Of a stretch of 64,000 bases of DNA, positions 10,503 to 21,125 are shown in pieces. The notes under the pieces were generated by a model. The model was not told the origin of the DNA. It searched no databases and saw only the letters and a program-made list of their open reading frames with translations. The translations under genes were made by a program, and so were the position numbers. Each line of letters starts with the position of its first letter. Positions within the stretch are counted from its first letter, which is position 1. Source of the stretch: Choristoneura fumiferana (Eukaryota > Arthropoda > Insecta > Lepidoptera > Tortricidae); assembly GCF_025370935.1 (NCBI RefSeq), contig NC_133493.1, forward strand, positions 13,975,889-14,039,888. Direction: 5' to 3'.

Positions 10503-10745
10503 TCAAAGTCAAAGTCAAAATATGTTTATTCAATTTGGGCTATAACAAGCACTTACGAAGCGGTTGCCTCCCACCAGGTGGACTGACGACATCGTGAGAG
10601 TGGCGGGAAACCGGTGGATGCAAGTGGCAAGTTGTCGTTCATTGTGGCGTTCTAAGGGGAGGCCTTTGTCCAGTACGAATGTCGAAAAAAATCTACCACC
10701 GGTTCTTGCGGAAAGTGCATAATATGCTAGGGCTGTGGATCCCTT
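10503..10745 (-). mobile_element. LINE-G 3' end interrupted by an RTE fragment
   Basis: Read on the - strand this is the LINE-G tail. 'AAAGTCAAAGTCAAAATATG' starts at about 10506, and the element resumes after the insertion as 'GAATGTCGAAAAAAATCTAC'. The uninterrupted arrangement is visible at 38893-39035. The RTE piece is described separately. Confidence 0.75.
10560..10673 (+). mobile_element. RTE/BovB LINE C-terminal fragment with TACGAA duplication
   Basis: 114 bp translating as PPTRWTDDIVRVAGNRWMQV and on to LWRS, the conserved C-terminus of RTE/BovB-type reverse transcriptase. TACGAA lies on both sides (10554-10559 and 10674-10679), inside a LINE-G tail. The usual ATGATG tail is missing, so the 3' end is also truncated or the insertion was not canonical. 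Confidence 0.75.
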
Positions 10746-11106
10746 ATCTCCTTTGACTATGTAAAAAGATTCCTCAGTGGAGTACGATTTAGTTGGTTCG
10801 ATATTCGTTTTGTACTTCACTGTTATTCGCTTGTTATGTGGTAAGGTCAAGGTTACGGGCATTGACTCGGGGGCGCGGTCATGACCTCGCACGAATTGTG
10901 TCACCACTAGGGTAACCAGGTCCATTCAACTGTCAGGATAAAAAGAAATGTTTTTATTCTATTGTTTTTCACCTAAGCTCTTTTGATGGCAGTAGGTACT
11001 TGACTATAGGATTGCGGAACATATGCGTTTACCAAAACACCAATGCCAATTATGGTGAGCTGCCATCAGTAGCATTTTCGGTAGAGAAGCATGCCTTAGA
11101 TATTTT

Positions 11107-11290
11107 TTTGCAGATGCGTTGCTAACCTAGAGGCCTAAGATGGGATACCTCAAGTGCCAGTAATTTCACCGGCTGTCTTACTCTCCACGCTGAAACACAA
11201 CAGTGCAAGCACTGCTGCTTCACGGTAGGATTAGCTAGCAAGATGGTTGTAGCAATCCGGGTGGACTTTGCACAAGGTCCTACCACCTGC
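11107..11290 (-). repeat. Dispersed family E, partial copy
   Basis: It contains 'AACCTAGAGGCCTAAGATGG', 'AATTTCACCGGCTGTCTTAC' and 'CACAAGGTCCTACCACCTGC'. The same ~250-bp unit is most complete at 42462-42722 and 58757-58990, with parts at 11370, 25845, 37500 and 40410. It has no ORF and no tRNA boxes. It is probably a non-autonomous element; its class is undetermined. Confidence 0.7.
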
Positions 11291-11369
11291 AAAATAATAA
11301 AATAAAAAGATAAAATCTTCACTACATCAGATAAAAACATTTGATAATCCAATGAGAATCGAGTTAGGT

Positions 11370-11500
11370 ATTTTTTTTATACGACTGGATGGCAAACGAG
11401 CAAGTGGGTCTCCTGGTGGTAAGAGTCACCACCGCCCATAGACACCTGCAGCACCAGGGTGTATGTAGCTTTGCCTTGCCAACACATCACTAACGTGGCG
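11370..11500 (-). repeat. Dispersed family E, other half
   Basis: 'ACGACTGGATGGCAAACGAG' and 'GTGGGTCTCCTGGTGGTAAG' belong to the opposite end of family E from the fragment at 11107-11290, which is only 80 bp away. The two pieces lie in the same orientation but in reversed order relative to a full copy, so they are two separate insertions or a rearranged copy. Confidence 0.65.
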
Positions 11501-11973
11501 TAAAAAAATTAGGTAACCAGATGGGCATCGAGTTATTGCTGTGCCACGCGAGTACTGCCCATGTCCCAGAATATTCCTCAGAATAGAATAGAATAGAATA
11601 AGCCTTTATTAACACACTTAGAGCAACATAAACGTTGTTAATAAACGGAAGATATTTTCCACATTCAACTTATAACTATAACATAACTAAGTGTGATAAA
11701 TGGATTGGGCTCAGCGTATGCTGTGGACTGGACGACCACAAAAGTGCGCATGCACACAGCGCTGATTTACAGCCCACCCTTTACACTTGCTGCCTATCTT
11801 TGTGTTTATCACTGTGGGTAGGTTCGAACACAAAATCGGATGGTAAAAGTGTTTTTTTTGTGTAAAAAATAATAATCAGCATGGTGACCCTTACCGGCAA
11901 GGGTACGGCCGTAACTCGGCCTTGTACAATTGTGTCAGCTGACTAATGTCACCGTCACCCTGGCGATTCCATA

Positions 11974-12255
11974 TAAATAAAAATAAATAAATAAATAAAT
12001 ATCACGGGACAATTCACACCAATTGACCTAGTCCCAAGACCCAAAGTAAGCTTAGCAAAGCTTGTGTTATGGGTACTAAGCAACGGATAAATATTATTAT
12101 ATAGATAGATACATACTTAAATACATATTAAACACCCAAGACCGGAGAACAAACATTCGTATTTTTCATACAAATATCTGCCCCGACACGGGAATCGAAC
12201 CCGGGACCTCAAGCTTCGTAGTCAGGTTCTCTAACCACTAGGCCATCTGGTCGTC
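11974..12255 (-). mobile_element. SINE B, full copy
   Basis: On the - strand a tRNA-like head has an A-box (TGGCCTAGTGGTTAG) and a B-box (GGGTTCGATTCCC), followed by a ~180-bp body and an ATTT-rich tail (seen on + as AAATAAATAAAT at about 11974-12000). Related copies are at 26672 (split), 36180, 43400, 55783 and 60275, with fragments at 10125 and 20251. The anticodon stem does not pair well, so this is not a working tRNA gene. Confidence 0.85.
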
Positions 12256-12890
12256 TAAATATTATTTCTTCATTCTTCTTTCTTTGAGTCCTTCAGTTGT
12301 GCTTGATAATGACCTATCGACAACTTTGCGTTCAGCAGTTAGTAAATGTTACGTTTATTAAGTCACAGTCCGCATTATATCATCGTATTTTATTACAGCC
12401 CTAAATAATGTTACAAGACAAACAAACTCCTTAATTCCACGAATTTCTCTTTCACATGACTCACTCTACATTAATCCCAATTTTCAGGATGATTCATACC
12501 CGCCATCCCTTTCTAACTCCATATATAATTCACCCTCTCCCTTACCAACCATCCGTCCCGCTCTATTGAAACAGAAAGTTCTATATCTCGCCTTGTTTCT
12601 CAAAACATGCCGTAACTTTTGTCCTTTTCCGATTCAAGAGAAAGTTGTATAGTGGTCTCTGTTTTAGTTGTCCTTACGATGAGTCACTCAGGAATTTGGT
12701 TTTGAATTATCTTATCAATGATGCAGATAAGCTAACACAGAGACACAGAACGAAAGCCCCGTTATAGCCGCAATTGCAAGAAAGAAAGAAAAAAATATTT
12801 AATTTGATGACAACATTGTACCATCGACATCTATGTAATGTTTAAAACATTTATGTAATGCAACATAGAAAAAAAGAAATGTTAAGTAAG
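12256..12890. other. Unassigned intergenic DNA
   Basis: No gene recognised. The block at 12420-12600 is pyrimidine-rich without coding signs. Confidence 0.45.
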
Positions 12891-12894
12891 TACC

Positions 12895-13035
12895 TATTTT
12901 ATTACCTTCTTGAGTGTCTTGCCGGATTCTTCTGAATAGAGATCGTTTCGAACCAGTGGTTTTTTGACATTCATAAAGTATTTATAGCCTAAATTGAATG
13001 AAGATATTTTGAATTTGACTTTGATTATGAATAAA
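12895..13035 (+). mobile_element. LINE-G 3' end
   Basis: 'TTGCCGGATTCTTCTGAATA', 'CGAACCAGTGGTTTTTTGAC' and 'AAGATATTTTGAATTTGACT' are the family-G signature in order. It is a 5'-truncated non-LTR retrotransposon end. Confidence 0.7.
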
Positions 13036-13209
13036 ACAATAAAATAAAAATTTGCATGCCACGAATTCAATCAGTTCTAATTGAGTCCCGTAGTAATATT
13101 TCCGTCAGTCAAGGAAGCCTATTACAACAAAGATTCCGCTATCCGTTCGTCTGTCTGTCACTGTCACAGACGTAGGACTAATAATGAAAAGAAAAGAAGT
13201 GTTCGTAGT

Positions 13210-13550
13210 AGAATAGAATAGAACAGAACAGAACAGAACAGAACAGAACAGGATAGGACAGGACAGGACAGGACAGGAAAGGACAGGACAGGACAGGGCA
13301 GGACAGGACAGGACAGGACAGAACAGGACAGGACAGGACAGGATAGGACAGGACAGGACAGGACAGGACAGGACAGGACAGGAAAGGACAGGACAGGACA
13401 GGGCAGGACAGGACAGGACAGGACAGGACAGGACAGGACAGGACAGGACAGGACAGGACAGGACAGGACAGGACAGGACAGGACAGGACAGGACAGAACA
13501 GGACAGGACAGGACAGAACAGAACAGAATAGAATAGAATAAAATAGAATA
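13210..13550. repeat. GGACA pentanucleotide array
   Basis: About 68 units of a 5-bp repeat. The edges are GAATA and GAACA units, and the core is almost pure GGACA. Rare variants GGAAA and GGGCA recur at 13276/13296 and at 13381/13401, exactly 105 bp (21 units) apart. The long Leu-Ser-Cys-Pro frames on the - strand are a by-product of the repeat, not proteins. Confidence 0.95.
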
Positions 13551-13626
13551 TAAATATTTATTCGCTCTTCGCAAAATACAGAGAACATAATAAAAAATAA
13601 AAAATCATTTTGAAAGAATTTAAACA

Positions 13627-13757
13627 GGGAACTACGGAATTCGAAAACCGAAAATCGCACTGTACCGTCCCTCTCACTCTCGTACTTATTAAATAATATT
13701 AGCGTCAGCGGACGGCAAGGTACGAAGCCCGAACCTCGCTCTTCGCAGTAGGTATAG
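13627..13757. mobile_element. Decayed foldback element D
   Basis: 'ACTGTACCGTCCCTCTCACT' and the flanking GGGAACTACGGAATTCG ... CTTCGCAGTAGGTATAGGGCC keep the layout of element D (copies at 6408, 32077, 41478, 57091), but the arms no longer pair closely. It is an old copy. Confidence 0.55.
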
Positions 13758-14534
13758 GGCCAAAAATAAAAATAAAACAGAAATTATATCTAAGATGAAA
13801 ATATATACGTGAAGAGTTTCGACCCTCTCTGTCTCGCCACTCTCGCCTTGGCGAGATGTCGTGAGATTTTGGACGACCCCTCTCACTTCCCCTAATCTCA
13901 TGTGAGATTTTAAAATAAAAACAAGTTCAAAACGCACAATTTAAATACAACAGCAACAATCCACAGTATTTAATGTAAATTATTTTTTACTTCAATTTAA
14001 CACAGTCTTCTCACAACTGGACATTATTTCTTGCTGAAAAAAAAATACGTGATAATTTGCCGAGACGATCTTCTCACACGCGTGAGAATGGCTGAAGTTT
14101 GGCTCGACCCCTTACCCCCGCCCCCTCTAAACGGCTGACGTGATTTATGGATGGCCCCTTAAATTTCTACTAAACTAAGTAAGTAATAAAAGGTCAACGT
14201 GTGGTAGTTCCAACGACCTGCAAAGCCAAAGTCATATGTCCAACCTTTGAATTATCAGACTCAAAACACCAAAATCTAAACAAATAATTCAGATAACACT
14301 AATCTAAGTATTACATTACCCGGAATTACTTAATTATGTTCAGCTGATTGGCTATCACACTCGATAAGACAATTCGTGAAATCCCATCGTATGATTCACC
14401 ATACCTAAAAAAATATTATCACCCTTAAATATCTATACCAAGGTTCTTTTTACTGTGACATATAAAAAGAAGCCTGTTCGACTTGGACACTCATATTTGA
14501 ACTTAACTTTCATTGTCACACAGGTAGGGCTGGT

Positions 14535-14730
14535 TTTTAGAATTCCGTACCTCAAAAGGAAAAAACAGAACCCTTATAGTATCACTTTGTTGTCCGTCTG
14601 TCTGTCTGTCAAGACCCTTTTTCTGAAAACTGAAATTCATATTCAAATACTCAAATTGCGGTTCCTTGAAGCCCTGAAAAAAAAAAACTTCTAAGTCAAC
14701 GCAATCAGAAGTTACAGTACAGTCATAACA
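14535..14730 (+). repeat. Dispersed repeat (paralogue of 46550-46740)
   Basis: 'TTCCGTACCTCAAAAGGAAA', 'TGTCAAGACCCTTTTTCTGA' and 'CAACGCAATCAGAAGTTACA' recur in the same order at 46550-46740. The longer copy ends with 'GAGGCCGACTCGCACTTGGC'. It is a common lepidopteran dispersed repeat. Confidence 0.7.
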
Positions 14731-14737
14731 TTAGACA

Positions 14738-15102
14738 ACGTAAATGAACTAAAAGAATTTCCTTGCTCACCCGCGACCTTACGATAGCTAAGCTTATGCA
14801 AAATATGCGTGTTCATGCAGTTCCTCCACCTCCACACTGTAAGAACACACACAAATCACACAAACCCATCTATCACCACCACCAACCACACTACAATGAC
14901 GCGTTTGAACTCAACCAGAGCTCATCTTCAGAGTGACACAACCGTACACCATGCTACCAGTTGTTAGACTAACGAACCACAACCACCGTTTTAATTTGTC
15001 ACTGTAACTCCCCAAGTACCCACATATGTTTTATGAAACAAAACAAAACTACCCACAAATTATTAATATTTTTTTTAATCGTCCTTCAAAACTACCTTGA
15101 TT
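14738..15102 (-). mobile_element. Family F element, uninterrupted copy
   Basis: About 360 bp matching, in opposite orientation, the sequence at 26821-27387. Shared blocks are 'CATCTATCACCACCACCAAC', 'CAACCAGAGCTCATCTTCAG', 'AAAACTACCCACAAATTATT' and 'CTTGCTCACCCGCGACCTTA'. This copy lacks the ~210-bp hairpin present in the other, so it serves as an empty-site control. There is no ORF; the class is unknown. Confidence 0.8.
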
Positions 15103-15343
15103 TTTATTTATTTACTGTCAAGGCATGTTTTATTTACTACCATTGCTGAAATTAGATCCAAGCCGAAGCAAGGGAGATGAAACTAAATTTACCTGCTCAT
15201 TAATAATAGACCCCATACTGTTGTATCTAATTATCTCCATGGATTCTAAAACATCGAACACAGTGAAAGTTGACAGACCGATTTAACAGTCCATAGCGGC
15301 AGATGTCAACCGGTTCAAATGCGAATTGGCGAAAGGCGTACGG

Positions 15344-15379
15344 TATAAAACGGGAACGCGACTGCAAGTAAGCATCAGT
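15344..15379 (+). promoter_or_regulatory. TATA plus initiator core promoter
   Basis: TATAAAA at 15344-15350 is followed by an arthropod-type initiator TCAGT at 15375-15379, whose A lies 33 bases downstream of the first T. This is a textbook spacing. Downstream there is no intact ORF: a 12-codon frame starts at about 15464, and interrupted frames follow to 16538. It could be a retroelement promoter, a non-coding RNA or a dead gene. Confidence 0.5.
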
Positions 15380-16100
15380 AATAAACAGCCGCTCAACGTT
15401 TTACTACGATATATCCAGTGCGGTGAGAGAGGAACGTTGTTTGAAAAAGAGACGAACTAAAACATGAAGAAAACACGGAAGATCAGGACTAGTTCGTCGT
15501 AATCACTGGTGAGCCAGAGCTACCGAGCGTCCCAACCTCGAACGGGAAGCTAGCAGCATAGAAGCTTTCAAAACCGTTAGCACGGAAGCTCAGTCTGGAG
15601 GAACAGCAAATAGCCTTGTCGACAGACGCGCACGAAGCTATTCAAAGCTCCCACGGCCTAATTACAACTGTCGCAAGAGCCCTTGGAAATTATTCTGTGA
15701 ACATCGAACAGGATGTGGGACAAGAAGACACTGGCATATCATCTACATATATCAGTCGTTTTAAGCAATAGGGATGATATAACTCAGAACTTGGACTTAT
15801 TATTCGGATAGGTCAACACAAATATGAGAGCATTACATGCATCGCTTGTATAGATCAGTATCTTCATAGCGACGATAATCGTAATTTTTTGCGAACGTTC
15901 TTATGGGAGATGATTTCGAGTTATGCAAATTTCATAGTGTGGAAGGTATCAAAGAAGACTTGATGAAATATGCTGCGATCTTAACACCGAAAGGGGAATC
16001 CGAGCATATCCAATTCAAGGCGATGCAGCTTACGTAGGGCAACGAGGAATGGGTCAAGCTTTAGTGACACCATGCAACGCTAGATGAAGACAGCGAATGA

Positions 16101-16538
16101 TCGATGGACAGGACAAGCAGCGGTGCCGAGTACAAGTTACAAGTACAGGATACGGCATCAACCGAGGAGATACAGGAAATGTACATCACCAAATACACCA
16201 ATGGTAAACTTGTTCTGCTGTTTGTGGACGAAAGGTGATTTACGCTGAGAGACAGAGAGAAATTACTTGCGAAACTCTGGGATCAATATTGCAAGCAACA
16301 TTGCCCGTATTTTGGTATTTCAAGAAACGTTGAAGAAGGGCATAGAACGGGCAACAATATGACATACAAAACAAAGAAACTATTTATTACCAAACCAACT
16401 AGGCAAGTTGCTTGCGCTTTTGGAAGACGATCGTATCAACGTTTAGGAATTAAATTATTTGACACAGAAAGGATCCATTCATATTTCTATAGCACCGGCA
16501 TTCCATGCCAAAAAAATGAAGTATGTCCCAACCGCTAA
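16101..16538 (+). pseudogene. Broken ORF of unknown origin
   Basis: One reading frame stays open for about 145 codons except for an in-frame TGA at 16236-16238. Another TGA lies in the same frame just upstream at 16098. The predicted residues are mixed and protein-like (motifs such as KLVLLFVD, EKLLAKLWDQYCKQHCPYFG), unlike chance AT-rich frames. Other interrupted frames lie at 15562-15769 and 15784-15961. I do not recognise the family; a dead retroelement gene or a gene relic are both possible. Confidence 0.4.
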
Positions 16539-17721
16539 CACATAATAATTGTATGAGACTATTAGTAAATCTTTTATGACCGACTTTGCACACTGTTTTG
16601 TATGTTTTCCCAAATTTCCTTGCAAAAGTACACCCTTCTGCGGCTGTCTCAAAGCGTTTCTTGACAGGCTGTCACTAGATGACGTGAGGACTTTTTGACA
16701 TTACATACAATCTTGCTTGCAATTGGCTCAGTTATTTAACCAATCACAAACACGATGCAAATGCCTAAGTCTTAAAACGGACGGATACTATAGTCAACGG
16801 CCTTTATGAAATCAAAACTATGAAGTTTCTGAATATAAACAATATGAATCATAGACAAAAATGCAATGCTTATTTGTTGTGTGCGACAGAGTAGTAAGAA
16901 TAGATTTTTTTTTCAATGGTTGACATTAACAATAATCAGGAACTTCATAGTTGTGCAATGTGTCAGGATTTACTTTTTAGCGGCCGAGCACTATAGCACC
17001 AAGTAGCCTGGCACAGAAGCCCCATTGATGCGAAAAGATTTCATTGACAAAAGATGTTTAATTGACGTAGTTATGAATGTAAAAAACCCGTTCATTTGGC
17101 CATGAGTTGGCAAGAAGGTGCAAACGCTACTATAACAAACGTTTGTTACCTTGAAGTCACGAGTGGGGAAACACGAATTCCCAACAAGATTTCATTATCC
17201 CCAAAAATCCGAGTCATACTGAAGTTCTTCAAATCGTCACGTGCATTGGGTATTTCAACAAACGGTCAAATTCGAGTAGATTACTGAGGATTCCGTCCAA
17301 GTTCATTATCTTACATATTCATAGTGTTGATATTTTTTGCCTCATTTACGAATTTACTGAATTATTTGTGTAAATGCTTTAATTAGATGGAAAGTAATCG
17401 CTGACACGTTCTGTAAGAAAAAGTGTTTTGATAGAACGACAAAAAAAAAGACAAACAGACAAATGAGAGGATTAATACAACCAATCGAAGGAATCCAACT
17501 CAAACTAGACGAAAAGAACCATTAATAAAGGTTAAGATGTATATAAAAACGATCTTATACTCGTAGACATACAGTAAGACAGACGGACGGCCAGCGAACC
17601 GATCTTAGATAAGGGTTCCTTTCATCAATACCGAGATGATTCACAATTTCACACACAGCGGCAGATGAGAAGTCTACAGATATTTTCGACGGATCGTGTC
17701 CACTTCCATCTTCTTGTGTTT
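16539..17721. other. Unassigned intergenic DNA
   Basis: No gene or clear repeat recognised. The small frame at 17096-17287 has no resemblance to known proteins. Confidence 0.45.
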
Positions 17722-17930
17722 AACCCCCGGTGCAAAAAGGAGGGTGTTATAAGTTTGACGCCAATGTCTGTCTGTCTGTGGCACCGAAGCTCTTAAATGG
17801 ATGGACCGATTTCGATGCGGTTTTTTATGTGAAAGCGAGTTTCCTTGCGATGATTCTTAGCTATGTTTGATAAAAATTGAGACAAAAATTGTTGAGAATC
17901 GGGAGTTTCCAACTTTTCTATGTTGGTGAT
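17722..17930 (+). repeat. Dispersed repeat fragment
   Basis: 'ACCCCCGGTGCAAAAAGGAG', 'GTGTTATAAGTTTGACGCCA' and a TGTCTGTCTG run are shared, in inverted orientation, with 36540-36680. It is a common lepidopteran repeat of unassigned class. Confidence 0.6.
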
Positions 17931-18139
17931 TCAGATTCATATTCATTTATTGCGATCATGTTCATTTGTACAAATTATTTTACGTCTTAAAGTAAACATG
18001 CCATAAGGTACAATATACCCTGTCAGGGCACTGCCATTTTCTTTAATTATAAATAGGCAATTACCTACTTACCTTATTGAATTTGTGCAATACATTATTT
18101 AAACTGAAACTGTAAGGGTTTTGTTATTAAATAAAAGTA

Positions 18140-18335
18140 CCTGAGCGACCGAGCTTTGCTCGGGCTATAACTGGATATAAGCGTTTTCCCAGAGATAAGA
18201 CCAAGCTAGATCGACTTGTCATCCCCGAAATCCCCCACTTACCAAATTTCATCTAAATCCTTGGAGCCGTTTCCAAGATTCTAATTATATATTACACAAG
18301 AATTGCTCGTCTAAAGGTATTAGATAGATAGATAT
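18140..18335 (+). repeat. Dispersed repeat, paralogue of 7596-7790
   Basis: It runs from 'CTGAGCGACCGAGCTTTGCT' to 'AAGAATTGCTCGTCTAAAGG' and is inverted relative to the copy at 7596-7790. Confidence 0.7.
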
Positions 18336-18780
18336 AGATTTAAACTAATTTGTTCAAGGGTCTTAAATTATCTAAGGTTCAAAGTTTCAACGGTAGCTCT
18401 TGACGTCTCTGACCATATGTTTATTTATGTTAATGAGATCGCACTAAGTTTCCAAGATACAGGTAAACGTTAACCTACGTCACAGAATTTCCTCGCTTTG
18501 TGCCAGCTTAAGCTGTACCACGTTGGACCTTGTCGTTGTAAATTAAACCTGTTTATGCAACAGATCTGACAGTAGTCCTCACAGAGACAAAGTTCTAGTG
18601 TCTTTGGTAACTAATCTGGTTTCTATAGTTGATACTGGTTGGTAACAACGTGGTAAGTTATGCAAAACCAGTATAGAACTTTAAAAAAATAAATAAAAGG
18701 GATTAAATTCAATGCTAACGACGAGGCAAATTCAATCTTGAGACAAAGTCATTAAGCATCAGTTAAAGTTCACACGACAG

Positions 18781-18927
18781 TTAGAGGCTGTTTCACCATC
18801 CATTGATTAGTGTTAACTGGCGGTTAGGTGTGATGGCGTCTTTATTTGTTTTGTTCGAATAGACGGAGACGGCATCACATTTAACCGTCGGTTAACGCTA
18901 ATCAATGGATGGTGAAACAGCCCCTTA
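18781..18927. mobile_element. Hairpin MITE with TTA duplication (Harbinger-like)
   Basis: The left arm GAGGCTGTTTCACCATCCAT (18784) pairs with a right arm ending ATGGTGAAACAGCCCC (18924), and the pairing continues through 'GATTAGTGTTAAC'. TTA lies on both sides (18781-18783 and 18925-18927). A 3-bp TTA/TWA duplication is typical of PIF/Harbinger transposons. The element has no ORF and needs a transposase supplied elsewhere. Confidence 0.75.
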
Positions 18928-19259
18928 GTGTTATTGTTTTTAAAATGGGTTAAGTGGAATGAAATAAACAATGCAATAGTCATCTTGTAGTGAAGGGATA
19001 AAGATTAACTTTAAACAGATTGTTGGTAAAGTTTTTTTATGTTGTTTGTAAACGGGGGCTTGCTGGGTTTTCGCAGTTTTCCCTGTTTAATATTCATTAA
19101 GTTGGGTTTTAACTCTATTTTTAAAGACTATGTTGTTGCTGTTGTCTATTGGTCGTTTCGGAGGACATGGTTTAACGTGATTAAAATTGTGTTTGGAATT
19201 TTGGTTGCATAGTTGATTTAGTAAGTGTTTTACCATTTTTAGTGTAATGACAGTTAAAA

Positions 19260-19379
19260 CCCTTAGTGTAAGTTTTCGGTTACACGAACATCGCAAACGT
19301 TCCGCTAGAGGCGCTGTTCGTGTTTCCATACACGCGATCGAGACGTATTTTGTAACCGAAAACTTACGAGTACTAAGGG
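19260..19379. mobile_element. MITE family J, short copy
   Basis: Terminal inverted repeats CCCTTAGTGTAAGTTTTCGG at the left and their complement (CGAAAACTTACGAGTACTAAGGG) at the right. Internal sequence includes 'CGCTAGAGGCGCTGTTCGTG'. A second copy is at 22966-23331, itself interrupted. Confidence 0.75.
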
Positions 19380-19864
19380 CACAGAACACATATCAGACTG
19401 ACTGTCTCATTGGATTTAGTGAAAATGGTATTCGATGTTTTTAGTCCTACATACAAATAACATTGAACTAAGGTTATATTTCAGGTACTTACATAGGTTA
19501 GGTTATAATATAAGAACGCCCCCTTTACGCTAAATTTAGGATAGTTTTAGAAGTTTATTAGGGTTTAAGTGTTTTTTAGGGTAAAAGTTTTCGATTTCAA
19601 GAAAAAAAAATCTGCAAATGACCTAGAAGCCAATGCTATTATGGGCGCATTCCAAGAATGTTTTGAAACGGTTTTGTAGTTATAAATAAACAAAAAAAAA
19701 ACAGGGTGAAAAAAAATAAATTGCCTAATTTAGGGTAATTTCGCGTATCGTTAGGGTAAAAAAAATCTGAGGTGGCAACACTGTAACTCGTTGATGTAGT
19801 GGGCAAGCAATAGCACGGAGAACAGATGGCTATTGGGGCCGAAAGGTTCTCAAGTGGAGACCGT

Positions 19865-19985
19865 GGATCGGCATGCGCGTAGGACGTCCACTGGAGACCG
19901 CTTCCAACCGAAGTAACTGGAGGTTTATGGTGGAGGCCTATGTCCAACAGTGGACGTGCTACGGCTGATAAAGATCATGATGAGA
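19865..19985 (+). mobile_element. RTE-type LINE 3' end, degraded
   Basis: It carries 'GACCGCTTCCAACCGAAGTA', 'GGCCTATGTCCAACAGTGGA' and a GATCATGATGAG tail: the RTE 3' end with mutations. Confidence 0.65.
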
Positions 19986-20250
19986 TTATAATAAGATTTT
20001 AAATTTGTTTGTTAGTGTCAAAGTGCAGTAACCCTTATATATTGCATGTCGCACTTTGAAGGGTTACTGCAGTTTGTTGCATTCATCAAACTGAAAAAAT
20101 ATTATTCCATTTCATTGTTGCACAATGAATTCATTGCTGGTCTTTGCCCAGCAGTGGGACACAAAAATAGGCTAATCAAAAAAAAAAATTGTTACACAAC
20201 ACTTTTTTTCAAAACATTTTATACAAGCTAGCTAGCTTTTAACTTTTTTT

Positions 20251-20330
20251 ACACAAGCTTTGCTAAGCTTACTTTGGGACTAGGTCAATTGGTGTGAAAT
20301 GTCCCGTGATATTTATTTATTTATTTATTG
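20251..20330 (+). mobile_element. SINE B 3' half
   Basis: 'ACACAAGCTTTGCTAAGCTT', 'GGACTAGGTCAATTGGTGTG' and a TATTTATTTATTT tail: the 3' half of SINE B without its tRNA head. Confidence 0.75.
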
Positions 20331-20618
20331 TTTCTAATCATGAACTCGCCAATCCTTATCAGTCTATCTCTTTCCGACCTAAAATAGCTATCTCGATTAA
20401 AAATAGAATATTTATCGGATACTTATGTATACTTAGGTACTTAGATACAAATCTTAACACGTCAGTACTTTTAAAAATAAGCAATACTATTGTAGGTGCG
20501 CCTCCTGAGGCTTCGATGAATTAATGAAAAGAGATTTAGAGGCACACGAACGTATAATAAAGATTATCAAAAAGGAAAGTATTTACAATGGAATATTAAA
20601 CTAGGGAAAAGGAAGGAT

Positions 20619-20836
20619 ATGAGTTTAGCGCAATGGTTAGAGTTCTGTTCAGGACCGCGTCGCCGGAAGGAATGTCGCTCCGCTTCTCGACTGGCCTTCT
20701 GGGCAATTCAAATGAACTCGAATACGCCGCGCAGTTCCACGCGCCGGTGTGCAGATGTTTACAGTATTGCCAACACGTGGAACCGACTGCGGCTAGCGGG
20801 GTAATGGCTTATCTGGACGCTACACTATTATTATGA
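20619..20836. other. GC-richer stretch of unknown nature
   Basis: Clearly richer in G+C and CG than its surroundings, with overlapping frames on + (20633-20836) and a broken frame on -. I recognise no family. It could be a transposon ORF remnant or an exon of a gene I do not know, but no GT-AG pair brackets it convincingly. Confidence 0.3.
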
Positions 20837-21022
20837 ATGCGAATGTGTTTTTAGTGTGTGTATTGTATGTAAGGTACTTCTTAATATCTTTTTATTGTAT
20901 GAACGATACTGCTTTTCACATTGATTGTGAGGAAATTAAACAGTTAACAGTGCAAATAAATTATGTCCATTTTACCTTCCCATGCTCGTTAACTTCTCTT
21001 TTGTGTTGGATCGATTATACTG

Positions 21023-21125
21023 CCCTCCTAAGCCGAAAGGCTTACACCATGTGATGAAGAATGTTTTATAGTATTAATAACTCAAAAGTGTTTTTTTTGA
21101 GATAGCGCCTTTTGGCTTAGGAGGG
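21023..21125. mobile_element. Small hairpin element
   Basis: CCCTCCTAAGCCGAAAGGC (21023-21041) and GCCTTTTGGCTTAGGAGGG (21107-21125) are inverted repeats with one mismatch around a 65-bp loop. It is probably a MITE; no clear target duplication was seen. Confidence 0.6.

Noticed and set aside
12180..12255. Possible functional tRNA gene (A- and B-boxes on -)
   Set aside because: The acceptor and anticodon stems do not pair, and the same segment recurs at the head of every SINE B copy.
13164..13660. Long open frames of Leu-Ser-Cys-Pro-Val repeats on the - strand
   Set aside because: They are the translation of the GGACA pentanucleotide array; any unit length not divisible by three stays open in several frames.
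20619..20836. GC-richer overlapping frames, considered as missing ETFBKMT exon
   Set aside because: None of the frames on - resembles a methyltransferase core, and no splice sites bracket it.
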